Notes: generated by a model not told the origin, from the letters alone. Positions 36,575 to 47,622 are shown, counted from the first letter of the stretch. The stretch is 64,000 nt of DNA from CBDDFS01 sp965227255 (GCA_965227255.1 CBDDFS010000002.1:1178001-1242000); one strand, 5' to 3'. A program made the numbers and translations.

Positions 36575-39500
36575 TTGGCTAAGAAGCTTTTTATTTTTCT
36601 GTTGCTTCCGGTTCTCACTTTGATGCCGAGACTGGCAGATAGCCAGAACGTTGTTGTGCACTTTGCCAATGACTCTGTGACTTTTCTTAATCAGCTGGAA
36701 GCATTCATGCTGGATGCCAGAAAGGATGAAGGAAAGATCTTCATGAAGGATTTTGAATCCTACTGGTACGGAGGCATGTTCTCAGAGGCATACCGTTCGG
36801 AGGTATATGGAACCTGTAATGCCATGCTTAAGGCAAAGAAGAGGGCTTTCCCCGATTTTCGTGATTATCTCTACACGGTTCTGAGTTTCATCGATAGTGA
36901 GTATCAGACGGAATCTTCTTTCGCCGTTTGGCAGGAGACGGTGAATAGAATGTTATCCAGTCGGAAGAGGAGGGTCTTTGGAGATTACCTGACCTTCAGT
37001 AGGAACCTGTTCGAAGAAAATGCCATGTTTAAATCAGGTGCCGTTATCTGGGCATCGAACAATGCGAATTATGATTTCGGATATGATAGTTTGCCTAAGA
37101 TCAGTTTCAAGAAACTTAATCTTATCTGTTATGCCAAGGGCGACAGTTCGACCATTTACAATACCCAGGGTACTTATTATCCCACCACCAATGTTTGGAT
37201 AGGAAATGGAGGGATTATCCGATGGCTAAGGGCAGGATTTGAAGAAGAAGAAGTGTATGCCAAGATTCCGTCATATAAGATCAATACCAAAAAGACTGAA
37301 TTCCAGATCGACTCAGTGATATTCTACAACAAGAATTATTTTGGTGAACAGCCCCTGGCCGGGAGGTTGAAAGAAAAAGTGATCGCACCAAGTTCCAAAT
37401 CGAAAATATCCTACCCCAGATTTGAATCTTACGATAAGCGAATTGTACTTAAGGACATTGAGCCGAATGTAGATTACAGCGGTGGATTTTCAATGTATGG
37501 TGACCGTTTCATTGGAAAGGGTAGTGAGGACAAACCGGTAAATATTATTTTCTATCGAAATAACCAGCCATTTATTCGGGCTATCGCTCAGACTTTCATC
37601 ATATCAGACGACAAGATCGTGTCGGAAGATGCTGCTATTCGAATGTACCTTGAAAATGATTCGATTCATCACCCGGGCCTGCTCTTCAAGTTTTTCAGGG
37701 ATTCGAAGGAGATCGCCTTGATTCGTGATAGAAAAGGCAAATCAGGTGGGGCATATTTCAACACATTCCATCAGGTTGATATGGATGTTGAACTCGTGAC
37801 TTGGAAAATGGGTGAAGAAGAGATCTATTTCAAAAACCTCCAGGGCTCAACGAACAAATATGCTCTTTTTGAGTCATCAAATTTCTTCACTATTCAGCGA
37901 TATTACGATTGGCAGGGAATGGCTGATCAGAATCCCCTGGTATTGATCAGAAACCTGACAATTCAGCTTGACACTACCTGGTTAACTGAAGAGGATCTTG
38001 GTAGGGCCATGAGAGTTGAAATGAATCAGATCCGTTTATTTCTCTCTGATCTTGCATCAGCCGGGCTGGTTGATTATGACTATGAAGATGGTTCTTTTAT
38101 CGTACTGGATAGATTATTCACTTATGTATACGGACCAACCGGGCACAGGGATTACGATGTAATTCAGTTTCAGTCAGTACCACGTGATGAAGACAATGGT
38201 GTTCTGAATTTGCTCAATTATGATTTCAAACTCAAAGGGGTCAAGCCAATTCTTTTGAGTGACTCACAGCAGGTGGTAATATTTCCTACCGGTGGTGAGA
38301 TCAATCTGAAGAAAAACAGGGACTTTCAATTTGCGGGTATTATCAAGGCCGGTCGTTTCGACTTCTTTGGTCGGGAATTCTCTTTTGAATATGATGCATT
38401 CAAGCTGAATCTGACCAATGTTGACTCCCTCAGACTAAAAGCACAGACTGATGAAATAGATGCCTACGGAAACCGAAAGCTTAAACCGGTTAAGTCGGTG
38501 ATTGAAGCCATCAATGGAGAACTGTTGATCGATGCACCGAACAACAAATCGGGTTATGCGCTTACGCCTGAGTATCCCATATTCCACAGTTTGGAAGACT
38601 CCTATGTTTACTATGATAAGAAATCGATTTTTGGAGGGGTCTATGATCGAAACGAATTCTTCTTCCACCTCGAACCATTTACCATCGATAGTCTGGATAA
38701 CTTCACCAACGAAGGTCTCCAGTTCCAGGGTGAATTTGTGTCGAGCGGAATTTTCCCTGAATTTGAAGAAACGCTGAGATTGCAACCCGATCACTCTCTG
38801 GGATTTGTGCGCAAAACACCTCCGGAAGGCTTTGCTACATATGGCGGCAAGGGATATTATTACAATGACATTAACCTCAGTAATCGAGGTTTGAGAGGAG
38901 AAGGAAAACTGGAATATTTAACCTCGACCACTTTTTCGCCCGACTTCAAGTTCTTCCCCGATTCAATGTCGACTGTTGCTGAAGAATACTACGTAGCTGA
39001 ACAGGAAACCGGGGTTCAGTATCCGAAAGTTGAAGCCGAACATGTTCTGGTGCAATGGCATCCAAAAGATGATGTGCTTTATTCTAGCAAGATTGACGTA
39101 CCCCTCATTTTCTATGACAGCATATCTGAATTCCACGGAAGAAGTGTTCTTGAACCAACAGGTCTCACCGGAGGCGGATTGTTCAAATTCGAAAAAGCTG
39201 AACTGGAATCCAAAAAGATCACTTTCCTCTACAAAGAGTTTGACAGTGATACGGCCGACTTCCGATTACTGGAAGGAGACGCCACGGATCGTCTTGCCTT
39301 TTCAACCAATAACGTGAATGCTCATGTTGATTTCCGTGAAAGGTTTGGTGAGTTTAAGTCGAATGGTGGAGGATCATTCATTGAGTTCCCGATCAATCAG
39401 TACATATGTTTCATGGAAGAATTCAAGTGGTACATGGATACGGAAGAGATCGAGCTGGAAGCCGGAGAACATCAGCAGGAAATGGCTGCATCGGATAGCT

Positions 39501-41050
39501 CCGACGTCAGACTGGAGGGTGCGGAATTTATTTCAATACATCCAAATCAGGACTCTCTCAGTTTCTTTTCTACCCTCGCAAAGTATGACCTGAAACAAAA
39601 ACGAATTGATGCCAAAGGCGTTCAATACATCCATTCGGCTGATGCAAGGATCTATCCCGATAGTGGTCATGTCGTTATCCTGAAAAAGGCTAAGATCGAA
39701 ACACTAGAAAAGGCAGGTATTGTAGCTAACACAGTAACACAATATCACAACATCTATAATGCCAGGGTGAATATTGCCGGTAAACGAACGTATGCGGCGA
39801 CCGGAACAATCGACTACGTGGACGAAAATGGATTTGAACAGGCAATTACATTGGACAACATTGATGTGGATACTACAGGACAAACGATTGCCAAAGGTTC
39901 AATAGGTTCGGAGGTTGGATTTACCCTCAGTCCTCAATTCGAATTCAGAGGAGGAGTTGTGCTGGAAGCAAATGATCAGTTCCTGCGTTTTAAGGGTGCG
40001 ACTCGAATAAGTCATGAATGTGCCACTTTGAATAGAAACTGGATAAAGTTTGAGTCAGAGATCGATCCAGCCAATATTTACATTCCGGTTGATTCAGGTG
40101 TGGAAGATATGGGTGATACCAGATTGTATGCCAGTGTGATGCTCGGTGGAGACAGTTCAGGCGGAGTGTACACGGCATTCATGAATAAAAAGGAAAACTA
40201 CAGCGACAATTTCGTCTTGAGATCTGTTGGTTATTTGACCTATGATAAAGCAACAGCAGAATATAGAATCTCCACGAGAGAGAAACTGGAAGAGCCGACC
40301 TTGACAGGTAATTACCTGAGTCTGGCCGTAAATTCGTGCAAGGTACGTGGTGAAGGAAAGATCGATCTGGGAACGAATACAGGACAGATCAATGTGAACA
40401 GTGCCGGAGAAGTGATTCACAATCAGCGTGATGATGAGGTTATTCTCGATATGATCATGCTGATTGATTTCCACTTCAATAAAAAGGCCCTTGAAGAGAT
40501 GTCAACAGAGATCAACAAGAACATTAATCTTGTGGGAGCTAAACTGGATAGAGAGATCTACGAAGAAGGTCTAAGGGAACTCTTAGGTAAAGAAGATGCG
40601 GACAAGCTTATTTCCGACATCGGACTATATGGTTCATTCAAGAAATTCCCGAATGAATTGGATAAATCTTTATTCCTGAATGAAGTCAAATTCAAATACG
40701 ATGAAGAGACTAGTTCTTACTTATCATTCGGAAAAATTGGCATCGGGAACATTAACAAAGAACAAGTCAACAAGTACGTTGAAGGAAAAGTAGAAGTGGT
40801 GAAAAGAAGAAGTGGAGATGAGTTCAATATTTATCTTGAAATGGGTGATAACAGCTGGTACTTCTTTAATTACCGAAGAGGAATTATGTGGGTGATCTCG
40901 TCGAATGAGGTATTTAATACTTTGATTACTGAAACGAAACCGGATGATGCAAGACTTGAGACGAAAAGAAAAGAAGAACCTTACAAATTTCAGATCACCA
41001 CAGAAAGGAAGAAACGCGATTTCCTAAGAAAATTTGAAGAAGTTGAATAA
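36575..41050 (+). CDS. Very large secreted beta-rich protein of unknown function
   Basis: The frame opens at 36521 inside prmA, but a TTG at 36575, one base after the prmA stop, starts a good signal peptide (LAKKLFIFLLLPVLTLMPRLADSQ). The 1,491-residue product has no transmembrane segment after the signal. Residues 20-250 are helical; most of the rest reads as beta strands in long repeats (for example YGDRFIGKG, TGGGLFKFEKAELESKKITF, AKGVQYIHSADARIYPDSGHV). The last point recalls the jelly-roll of LptA/OstA domains, but I would not assign it. It ends 35 bases before plsY. Likely periplasmic or outer-membrane associated. Confidence 0.75.
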   Translation: MAKKLFIFLLLPVLTLMPRLADSQNVVVHFANDSVTFLNQLEAFMLDARKDEGKIFMKDFESYWYGGMFSEAYRSEVYGTCNAMLKAKKRAFPDFRDYLYTVLSFIDSEYQTESSFAVWQETVNRMLSSRKRRVFGDYLTFSRNLFEENAMFKSGAVIWASNNANYDFGYDSLPKISFKKLNLICYAKGDSSTIYNTQGTYYPTTNVWIGNGGIIRWLRAGFEEEEVYAKIPSYKINTKKTEFQIDSVIFYNKNYFGEQPLAGRLKEKVIAPSSKSKISYPRFESYDKRIVLKDIEPNVDYSGGFSMYGDRFIGKGSEDKPVNIIFYRNNQPFIRAIAQTFIISDDKIVSEDAAIRMYLENDSIHHPGLLFKFFRDSKEIALIRDRKGKSGGAYFNTFHQVDMDVELVTWKMGEEEIYFKNLQGSTNKYALFESSNFFTIQRYYDWQGMADQNPLVLIRNLTIQLDTTWLTEEDLGRAMRVEMNQIRLFLSDLASAGLVDYDYEDGSFIVLDRLFTYVYGPTGHRDYDVIQFQSVPRDEDNGVLNLLNYDFKLKGVKPILLSDSQQVVIFPTGGEINLKKNRDFQFAGIIKAGRFDFFGREFSFEYDAFKLNLTNVDSLRLKAQTDEIDAYGNRKLKPVKSVIEAINGELLIDAPNNKSGYALTPEYPIFHSLEDSYVYYDKKSIFGGVYDRNEFFFHLEPFTIDSLDNFTNEGLQFQGEFVSSGIFPEFEETLRLQPDHSLGFVRKTPPEGFATYGGKGYYYNDINLSNRGLRGEGKLEYLTSTTFSPDFKFFPDSMSTVAEEYYVAEQETGVQYPKVEAEHVLVQWHPKDDVLYSSKIDVPLIFYDSISEFHGRSVLEPTGLTGGGLFKFEKAELESKKITFLYKEFDSDTADFRLLEGDATDRLAFSTNNVNAHVDFRERFGEFKSNGGGSFIEFPINQYICFMEEFKWYMDTEEIELEAGEHQQEMAASDSSDVRLEGAEFISIHPNQDSLSFFSTLAKYDLKQKRIDAKGVQYIHSADARIYPDSGHVVILKKAKIETLEKAGIVANTVTQYHNIYNARVNIAGKRTYAATGTIDYVDENGFEQAITLDNIDVDTTGQTIAKGSIGSEVGFTLSPQFEFRGGVVLEANDQFLRFKGATRISHECATLNRNWIKFESEIDPANIYIPVDSGVEDMGDTRLYASVMLGGDSSGGVYTAFMNKKENYSDNFVLRSVGYLTYDKATAEYRISTREKLEEPTLTGNYLSLAVNSCKVRGEGKIDLGTNTGQINVNSAGEVIHNQRDDEVILDMIMLIDFHFNKKALEEMSTEINKNINLVGAKLDREIYEEGLRELLGKEDADKLISDIGLYGSFKKFPNELDKSLFLNEVKFKYDEETSSYLSFGKIGIGNINKEQVNKYVEGKVEVVKRRSGDEFNIYLEMGDNSWYFFNYRRGIMWVISSNEVFNTLITETKPDDARLETKRKEEPYKFQITTERKKRDFLRKFEEVE

Positions 41051-41085
41051 AACAAATTCAAAGGAATTCGAGGATTAGAAAGGGA

Positions 41086-41742
41086 GTGATTACGTTCAAT
41101 ACCATAGCATTGATGCTGGCAGCCTATTTGTTGGGCTCCATGACCTTCGCTGTCTGGATAGGACAGATCTTTTATGGCATGGATGTCAGAGAACATGGCA
41201 GCGGCAATGCCGGAGCCACGAATACACTGAGGGTTCTTGGAAAAAAAGCCGGTATTTCAGTTTTGATACTGGATGTTTTGAAAGGAACCGGGGCTGTTGC
41301 TCTGGCGCATTTATCACCATATGAAGTGTATTCTGAGCAATATGTGAATCTTCAGCTTGTTCTTGGTATTTCGGCCTTATTCGGTCATATTTTCCCTGTT
41401 TATGCAGGATTCAGAGGTGGCAAAGGAATTGCTACGTTGCTGGGAGTCGTTATTGCGGTCAATCCATTGGCTGCTATGTATTCATCAATAATTTTCGTAC
41501 TCGTCCTAATCATTACACGATATGTGTCTCTTTCTTCAATGATTGCCTCAATTGCCTTTCCAGTTTACATCATATTCGTAGAAAAAACCGAATTTTTGGC
41601 ATTGGTTACATTTTCCGTATTTATATCTGTCCTTGTGATCATCACTCATCAAAAGAATATCGAGCGATTGATAAGGAGGGAAGAGTCGAAGATATTCGAT
41701 AAGAATAAGAACATTGAAGACGATGATGAAGTAGATGATTGA
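41086..41742 (+). CDS. plsY: Glycerol-3-phosphate acyltransferase PlsY
   Basis: The 218-residue inner-membrane enzyme starts at a GTG preceded by AGGGA. It uses acyl-phosphate to acylate glycerol-3-phosphate, the first step of phospholipid synthesis. The three PlsY motifs are visible: HGSGNAGATNTLRVLG, GFRGGKGIATLLG and a weaker third near HQKNIERLIRREES. It ends with an acidic tail. The stop overlaps the next ATG (TGATG). Confidence 0.95.
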   Translation: MITFNTIALMLAAYLLGSMTFAVWIGQIFYGMDVREHGSGNAGATNTLRVLGKKAGISVLILDVLKGTGAVALAHLSPYEVYSEQYVNLQLVLGISALFGHIFPVYAGFRGGKGIATLLGVVIAVNPLAAMYSSIIFVLVLIITRYVSLSSMIASIAFPVYIIFVEKTEFLALVTFSVFISVLVIITHQKNIERLIRREESKIFDKNKNIEDDDEVDD

Positions 41743-44700
41743 TGAGGATAATTAAGCACATACTGGTATTCCTGATCTTGTTGTCCGCTCTTGCCGTTCA
41801 ATCTCAGAACGATTACAAGAATGAGGATGAGCTTATCAAGGATGCGAATTCATTATTCGACAGCAAGGACTACGCAAAAGCAAAACCGCTCTTCTCTCAG
41901 TTGGTTAGTCTTTATCCGAAGAATGGTCCTTACAACATGAAATATGGTGTTTGTCTGCTCTACGATGACAAAGACAAAACTAAATGTCTGAAATACCTTA
42001 AGTACGCTGCAGGTAAATCTGAGTCGGGTCCTGAATCTCATTACTACTATGCCCGTGGACTTCACAGCAATTACGATTTCAACAAGGCCATCCGTCAGTA
42101 TAATAAGTTTAAAACAAGTGGCAATAAAAAGTTGGTAGAAGAATGGCAGATAGATCGTCAGATTGAAATGTGTAATAACGGGAAAGGACTTCTGCTCAAT
42201 GTTTTTGACCTGAACGTAATTGACAAAAAGGAAATCAGCAGGGATGAATTTTTCAGAATCTACGACCTTGGGGAAATTGGTGGAAAGCTCATTGTAAAAC
42301 CGGATGAATTCAAATCCAAGGCTGATCTTAAGTCAAACGAAACCTTTCTCATCCATCTTCCACCGGATGCTACCGTCATTTATTTTTCAGGATATGGTGA
42401 TGGAAAAGGAAACGGAAAAGACATCTTCAGGGTAAGAAAGAAGGCCGACAATACCTGGAGTGAACCGGAGAATATTGGGAATGTGGTCAATACTCCTTAT
42501 GATGAAGATTATCCTTTTATGCATCCTGATGGCACTCTTTATTTTGCCTCGAAAGGTCATAACAGCATGGGAGGTTATGATCTTTTCAAAAGTGAGTATA
42601 ATGAAAGCACCGGCACGTGGTCCAAACCCGAGAACCTCAATTTTGCCATTTCATCCTCTTTCGATGATTTATTGTTTATAAGCGACTATAAAAAACAATT
42701 GGCCTACTTTGCTTCCAGCCGGTCAACAACAACCGGAAAACTCAATGTATATCGAGTACAGATAGCGCGAAAGCCATTCGATAAAGCTTTTCTTTCCGGT
42801 AAGTTCATTGCTGAAGGACAAAGCGATGTAAAATCCGCCAAGATCACCATTTACGATCTTGAGTCGAATCAGAAGATTGGAACCTACTTTACAGACAAGG
42901 AAACGGGCAAGTACAATATTGGTCTGCCGAAAGGTGGTAAGACTTACAAATTTGTTGTGGAGACCGATGAGGATTCTCCCGTTCACACAGGTAAGGTTGA
43001 AGTTCCGGTTCAGAATGAAATGGTTGGACTCAAGCAGGAGATCCGACTTGTAGGCGCGGGTGATGAGCAAAAACTGGTGATCAAGAATATGTTCAACGAG
43101 ACGGCACCACTTGATGAAGGTGCACTTGCATCTGTTTTAAGAACGAGTGGTGATCTTGAAGTAAATACCACGGAGGCTGAAGTAATGGAGGCCATAGCCA
43201 ATGCGCCGGAGACAGAAGAGCCCACAACAACCCAGCCTGCTGCACAGGGAATTCAGGAACAACATGCCAACATTGCCCGAGACATGGAAGTCTTGCTTTC
43301 CGATTATCAAAAAGATCTTTCTGACCTACAAAATCAGATCGCCTTTGGATTTAAATATTCCTTCGAAAAGGCTGTTATGGCTGACCAGATGTACGATCAG
43401 GTAGAGGTCTTGCGACAGGATGTTGCGAATCAGACCGATGCAGGAAAGAAGCAAAGTGCCGTTGACAAATTGATGGCCCAGAACGACAAATTGAGACCAA
43501 TCGCCTCAGATGCTATTGTGTCTTATGATTTTACCAAGAGCCTGGCAAATGAGTATGACGAAAAGATCAACGATATAGAAAAGTTAAGGGCTGACATAGG
43601 CAAAGTGAAAGGCAATGCTTCTGCGGGTGAAGAAGAATTGCAGGCTGATATCAATACCTATGGTCCGATCGTTGAGGATATGAAATCCATGAGATCTGCC
43701 ATTGAGATTGCACCGGCACGATATTCCGACCTATTGAATAAGAGCAAAGAAAAACTGGCCAGACAGGAAGTAATGTATAAAGAGACGAGAAGTGACATGG
43801 AGTCGGTGAAAGCCGAGATCGATCGTCTGGAAAAAGAAATTGCGGGCGCCAAGAATAAGAAGGCAAAGGATCAGATGACAGAAGAGAAAGGAAGTAAGGA
43901 GATTGACCTTCAAGATCTTGAATTCGAATTCAACGACATAAACAAGAAGTATAAAAAATTACAGAGAGAAGTAAGAAACCTCGAGGCCGATAATGAGAAG
44001 ATCAATGACTTCATCTCAAAGATGCAGGCCAATACTTCCAAGGTTTCGAATCTGAGTACTGATGATCAATCCGAATTGAATAAGATCATCAAGTTTCTGA
44101 AAGAACAGAGAATGCTTGATGATGTGATAGCTGAAGACAAAGATGATCTGATTGCCTCTAAGTCAGGTAGTACTGATAAACTATCAAGCGCCCAGCAATA
44201 TCAGGCGACTGATAACAAGGGTAATCCTGTGAATTACGAAGAATTGTACCTCGTAAATCTGGCAGCGATTGAATTGATCAGTGATGATGAGAAAAGGTAT
44301 ACTGAAACAGCTAAACTTTACGAAAACTGGGCCAATACAGTAAATGAAGACATTGAAATTCAGGAGAACCAGCTTCAGTACACCGAGAAAAAAGCCGATA
44401 AAGATCTGATCGAAGAAAGGATCAAGATTCTTCGGGATAAGGAAAGAGAATACCGACAGATCAGTGTGGAATATGTTGAGAAAAGCGCCAGTGCTGCTGC
44501 CATCGCAAGTTTGAATGGAGGTGATGGAAAGTCGACAAATGATGCAAATGCCAACTCGGGAACTGATGCAGATAGAAATGAAGGTGATTTCACGGTGGGA
44601 GGTGAAAAATTCGATACACAAATGGGTGATATCGAATCATTGTTGGTAGCAACGATCTATGAAAGTGGTCCTGGTGATAAGAACATTGATGAGTTAAATG

Positions 44701-47594
44701 AAGCATATGAGAAAGCAATGGAGGGTCGGGAATTCAACACGGATGATCCTGCCGATGAGATTGCTCTTGCAGCCTATGAATTACAATGGGCAAAGTCGAT
44801 TGATGAGTTGATAGAAGAGAATGAGGCTAAACTTGAAGATCCAGCGTATAAAGCCGACTGGCCAAAGATTCAGCAAATGATCGATGAATATGAAGCTGAA
44901 AAGAAAAAGCATATTGAAAATGCATCAGGTGAATTCACTGCAATGCAGATCGATCAGCAGATGGGTGATGAGGCTGTAAGCCTGGATGATAAATACTACA
45001 TACCTTTTGATCCTTCAAAACCGGATAAAGAAGCTTACAATGCCGAATATCAGGCCTTGGCGGATGCCGTTGAAAATCACCAGATCCTCAGCAGAGAGGA
45101 AAAAGACAGGGAACTTTCAATGATCCATAATTACTGGTCGATGACGATCCAGGATGATATAATCTGGCATGAGAATGAGAAGACAAAATTGAAGACACAG
45201 GCCGAGATCAATCAATTGGATAATGAAATTTTTGACCTGAATGTCGACAAGAAGAAACACGTGAATTTGTCGAACGAATTCTACAAGAAATACAAAGAAT
45301 CCAAACTGTACAAAGACGATCTTCAGAAAAAAGAAGAGAAGACCTTGGCTTCAGCAGCAGGGACTGGCTCGGCTTCAGATGCTAAAACGTTCGACAACTA
45401 CGCCGATGTTTATGCACAGGAAAGTGAAACAAGAAAATCTGAGATCTCCAAAAGAGAATCAGATTTGGAACAGATCAAATCGAAGGGTGAAAAGCAACAA
45501 TTGGGTCTTGAACTGGCCCTGATGAAAAGAGCGGCAGAGGATGCTGAATTAGCGCAGGTCGAATTGAGAGGTAAAGGAAATGCTCAATTATTAAGTGAAG
45601 AGGCCAATAAAGAGATTCTTGAAGACTCACCGAGTTGGAGAGAAGAAGCCGATAACTATGTATTCAGTAAGAAAGACTTCGCTCAGAATGTTCCGGAAAG
45701 TGGCGGTGCATATGATGAATTCAAACAAGCCGAAAGGTCGTATGAAAGAGTTCAGTACTTAGAGAATCAGAAGCAGGGTATTCTCTCTTCATCCATTGTT
45801 CAAAAGGACGCAGAATCGGAAGTGCTGAGACTTCAGGAAGAGATAGATAAAGAAAAGTTGATCGCCTACGAAGCATTGGCCAGAGCTAACAAGGCTCAAT
45901 ATGCTTCCAATAAAAAGGAGATTGACAGATTGCTAGAACTGAATCCCGACATTGAAAAAACCAATCCAAGATTGTACAGAGATATCAAGGCAGCCGATGT
46001 GATCTTTGCCGAGGTAGAAAAGTATCGCAAGAATGCAGAAGGCTTTAAATCCAACTCTCTGAAATTTGATATATACGATCAGGCTCAGTTCATGAGTGAA
46101 TATGTTCTGACCGAGCAGGGATCAATCATAGAGGCCCTCAAAGGGGAGATCTATACGGGAGAACTTTCATTCATGGCTGCCACGGAAGGAGATCAGGCCA
46201 TACTGGATGCTCAGGTAGAAAACTTTGAGATCAGCAGGGCCGATGTTGACAGAATTCTCACTGACCCAATATTCGTTGAGTATGAAGAAGATCGCCGGGC
46301 CATGGAAGAAGTCAAGAAGGAGAGAATGCAAAAAGAAGCCGAAGTGCAGAATGAAGAGAAGGCTTTGAAAGATATAATGGATCATCGAAATGAGGTAGTG
46401 AAACAAGCTTATGCTCAAAAAGGAGGTAAACGAAAGAAACTCTTGAAAGAAGCCGAGGTTTTAGATGCAGAATTGGAAGAACAGCAAAAGAAACTGGATG
46501 ATGTTACTCTGGAAATGGTTCAACTGAAAGAACAGGAGAATAACATCAATCGGAACAGTGCCAGATTGCTTAAGCAAGCAGATGTTGATGACAGATATAA
46601 GATGGTTATGCTGGCAGAGCTGAGATTGAGAAATGCTGACGAGTCTTCATATATAAACGAAGGAGAAGTGGTGGCAACCACCGACGAAACAAGGGAAGTT
46701 ATAGAGACTACTGGAGAAGCTTTGGAGGGTGCCATTCTTCCGGGTGGGGATGCATCAACGGTCTTGGCTACGGGTAATCAAAGTGTGAGCAATAATCAGT
46801 TCAGCAATATGGGAACAGAAATCCCTCAGACATTAGAAGGGGATCTGTTCATTACATCGGCAAGTGCAACGGTTTCGCCGTACAGTGAAAACAAACCAAT
46901 TCCTATTGATGCGGAAATTCCAACCGGACTTGTTTTCAAGGTTCAGGTGGGAGCCTATAGAAATCCAATTCCTCAGGATCTTTTCAAGGGTTTTGCACCA
47001 TTAATGGGAGAAAAACTGGATAATGGAATTACCAGATATACAGCCGGATTATTCAGAGATTTTGGCAATGCGAATAATGCGAAGAATGATATCCGAAAAC
47101 TGGGTTATGATGATGCATTCGTTGTTGCATTTTATAATGGTAAACGAATAAGCTTCCAGGAGCTTAGAAATGTAGAAAATATAGACATTTCATTACCACC
47201 GCCTGTGGCCGATAATACATTCAACGGTGTGCCACCTGAAGTTCTTACAACTCCATCAATTATCGATGATCCGGGAGAAGTGAGTTCAGCTATTGCCGAA
47301 CAGACGACAAATACAAAAGAGGTGAAAGGGGTATTCTTTGCCGTACAGGTTGGAGTATATACGAATACCGTTCTTCCTGAAAACCTAAAAGTATTGAGAG
47401 AGCTGAACAGTGAGTTATTACCGAATGGCAATATTCGATACAGCGTGGGACAATTCCGCACGCTTGAAGAGGCTCAGGCAAGAAGGGGAGACGTGCAGGC
47501 AACGGTCAGTGATGCCTTCATTACTGCTTATTCCGACGGAAATAGGATTACAGTCGGAGAGGCAAGCAATCTCATCAACCAAGTTGGTCAGTAA
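41742..47594 (+). CDS. Giant TPR / PD40 / coiled-coil protein with two C-terminal SPOR domains
   Basis: The 1,950-residue protein has a signal peptide (about residues 1-21), TPR-like helices (25-140), PD40-type beta-propeller blades (210-345, e.g. YPFMHPDGTLYFAS and FASSR), a beta-sandwich domain (350-430), then more than 1,100 residues of charged helix and coiled coil (505-1650), and two SPOR-like domains (about 1730-1805, KVQVGAYRNP; and 1865-1940, AVQVGVYTNT). TPR-PD40 pairing is seen in the type IX secretion protein PorE, which ends in OmpA instead. SPOR domains bind denuded peptidoglycan. It is probably a periplasmic protein tied to the cell wall. No named family recognised. Confidence 0.8.
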   Translation: MRIIKHILVFLILLSALAVQSQNDYKNEDELIKDANSLFDSKDYAKAKPLFSQLVSLYPKNGPYNMKYGVCLLYDDKDKTKCLKYLKYAAGKSESGPESHYYYARGLHSNYDFNKAIRQYNKFKTSGNKKLVEEWQIDRQIEMCNNGKGLLLNVFDLNVIDKKEISRDEFFRIYDLGEIGGKLIVKPDEFKSKADLKSNETFLIHLPPDATVIYFSGYGDGKGNGKDIFRVRKKADNTWSEPENIGNVVNTPYDEDYPFMHPDGTLYFASKGHNSMGGYDLFKSEYNESTGTWSKPENLNFAISSSFDDLLFISDYKKQLAYFASSRSTTTGKLNVYRVQIARKPFDKAFLSGKFIAEGQSDVKSAKITIYDLESNQKIGTYFTDKETGKYNIGLPKGGKTYKFVVETDEDSPVHTGKVEVPVQNEMVGLKQEIRLVGAGDEQKLVIKNMFNETAPLDEGALASVLRTSGDLEVNTTEAEVMEAIANAPETEEPTTTQPAAQGIQEQHANIARDMEVLLSDYQKDLSDLQNQIAFGFKYSFEKAVMADQMYDQVEVLRQDVANQTDAGKKQSAVDKLMAQNDKLRPIASDAIVSYDFTKSLANEYDEKINDIEKLRADIGKVKGNASAGEEELQADINTYGPIVEDMKSMRSAIEIAPARYSDLLNKSKEKLARQEVMYKETRSDMESVKAEIDRLEKEIAGAKNKKAKDQMTEEKGSKEIDLQDLEFEFNDINKKYKKLQREVRNLEADNEKINDFISKMQANTSKVSNLSTDDQSELNKIIKFLKEQRMLDDVIAEDKDDLIASKSGSTDKLSSAQQYQATDNKGNPVNYEELYLVNLAAIELISDDEKRYTETAKLYENWANTVNEDIEIQENQLQYTEKKADKDLIEERIKILRDKEREYRQISVEYVEKSASAAAIASLNGGDGKSTNDANANSGTDADRNEGDFTVGGEKFDTQMGDIESLLVATIYESGPGDKNIDELNEAYEKAMEGREFNTDDPADEIALAAYELQWAKSIDELIEENEAKLEDPAYKADWPKIQQMIDEYEAEKKKHIENASGEFTAMQIDQQMGDEAVSLDDKYYIPFDPSKPDKEAYNAEYQALADAVENHQILSREEKDRELSMIHNYWSMTIQDDIIWHENEKTKLKTQAEINQLDNEIFDLNVDKKKHVNLSNEFYKKYKESKLYKDDLQKKEEKTLASAAGTGSASDAKTFDNYADVYAQESETRKSEISKRESDLEQIKSKGEKQQLGLELALMKRAAEDAELAQVELRGKGNAQLLSEEANKEILEDSPSWREEADNYVFSKKDFAQNVPESGGAYDEFKQAERSYERVQYLENQKQGILSSSIVQKDAESEVLRLQEEIDKEKLIAYEALARANKAQYASNKKEIDRLLELNPDIEKTNPRLYRDIKAADVIFAEVEKYRKNAEGFKSNSLKFDIYDQAQFMSEYVLTEQGSIIEALKGEIYTGELSFMAATEGDQAILDAQVENFEISRADVDRILTDPIFVEYEEDRRAMEEVKKERMQKEAEVQNEEKALKDIMDHRNEVVKQAYAQKGGKRKKLLKEAEVLDAELEEQQKKLDDVTLEMVQLKEQENNINRNSARLLKQADVDDRYKMVMLAELRLRNADESSYINEGEVVATTDETREVIETTGEALEGAILPGGDASTVLATGNQSVSNNQFSNMGTEIPQTLEGDLFITSASATVSPYSENKPIPIDAEIPTGLVFKVQVGAYRNPIPQDLFKGFAPLMGEKLDNGITRYTAGLFRDFGNANNAKNDIRKLGYDDAFVVAFYNGKRISFQELRNVENIDISLPPPVADNTFNGVPPEVLTTPSIIDDPGEVSSAIAEQTTNTKEVKGVFFAVQVGVYTNTVLPENLKVLRELNSELLPNGNIRYSVGQFRTLEEAQARRGDVQATVSDAFITAYSDGNRITVGEASNLINQVGQ

Positions 47595-47622
47595 AGGAAA
47601 AATCAATAATATTGAGTCCAAC

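Noticed and set aside
47410..47622. N-terminal extension of ClpS
   Set aside because: It lies inside the giant SPOR gene in another frame and has no similarity to ClpS; the ATG at 47623 gives the normal length.
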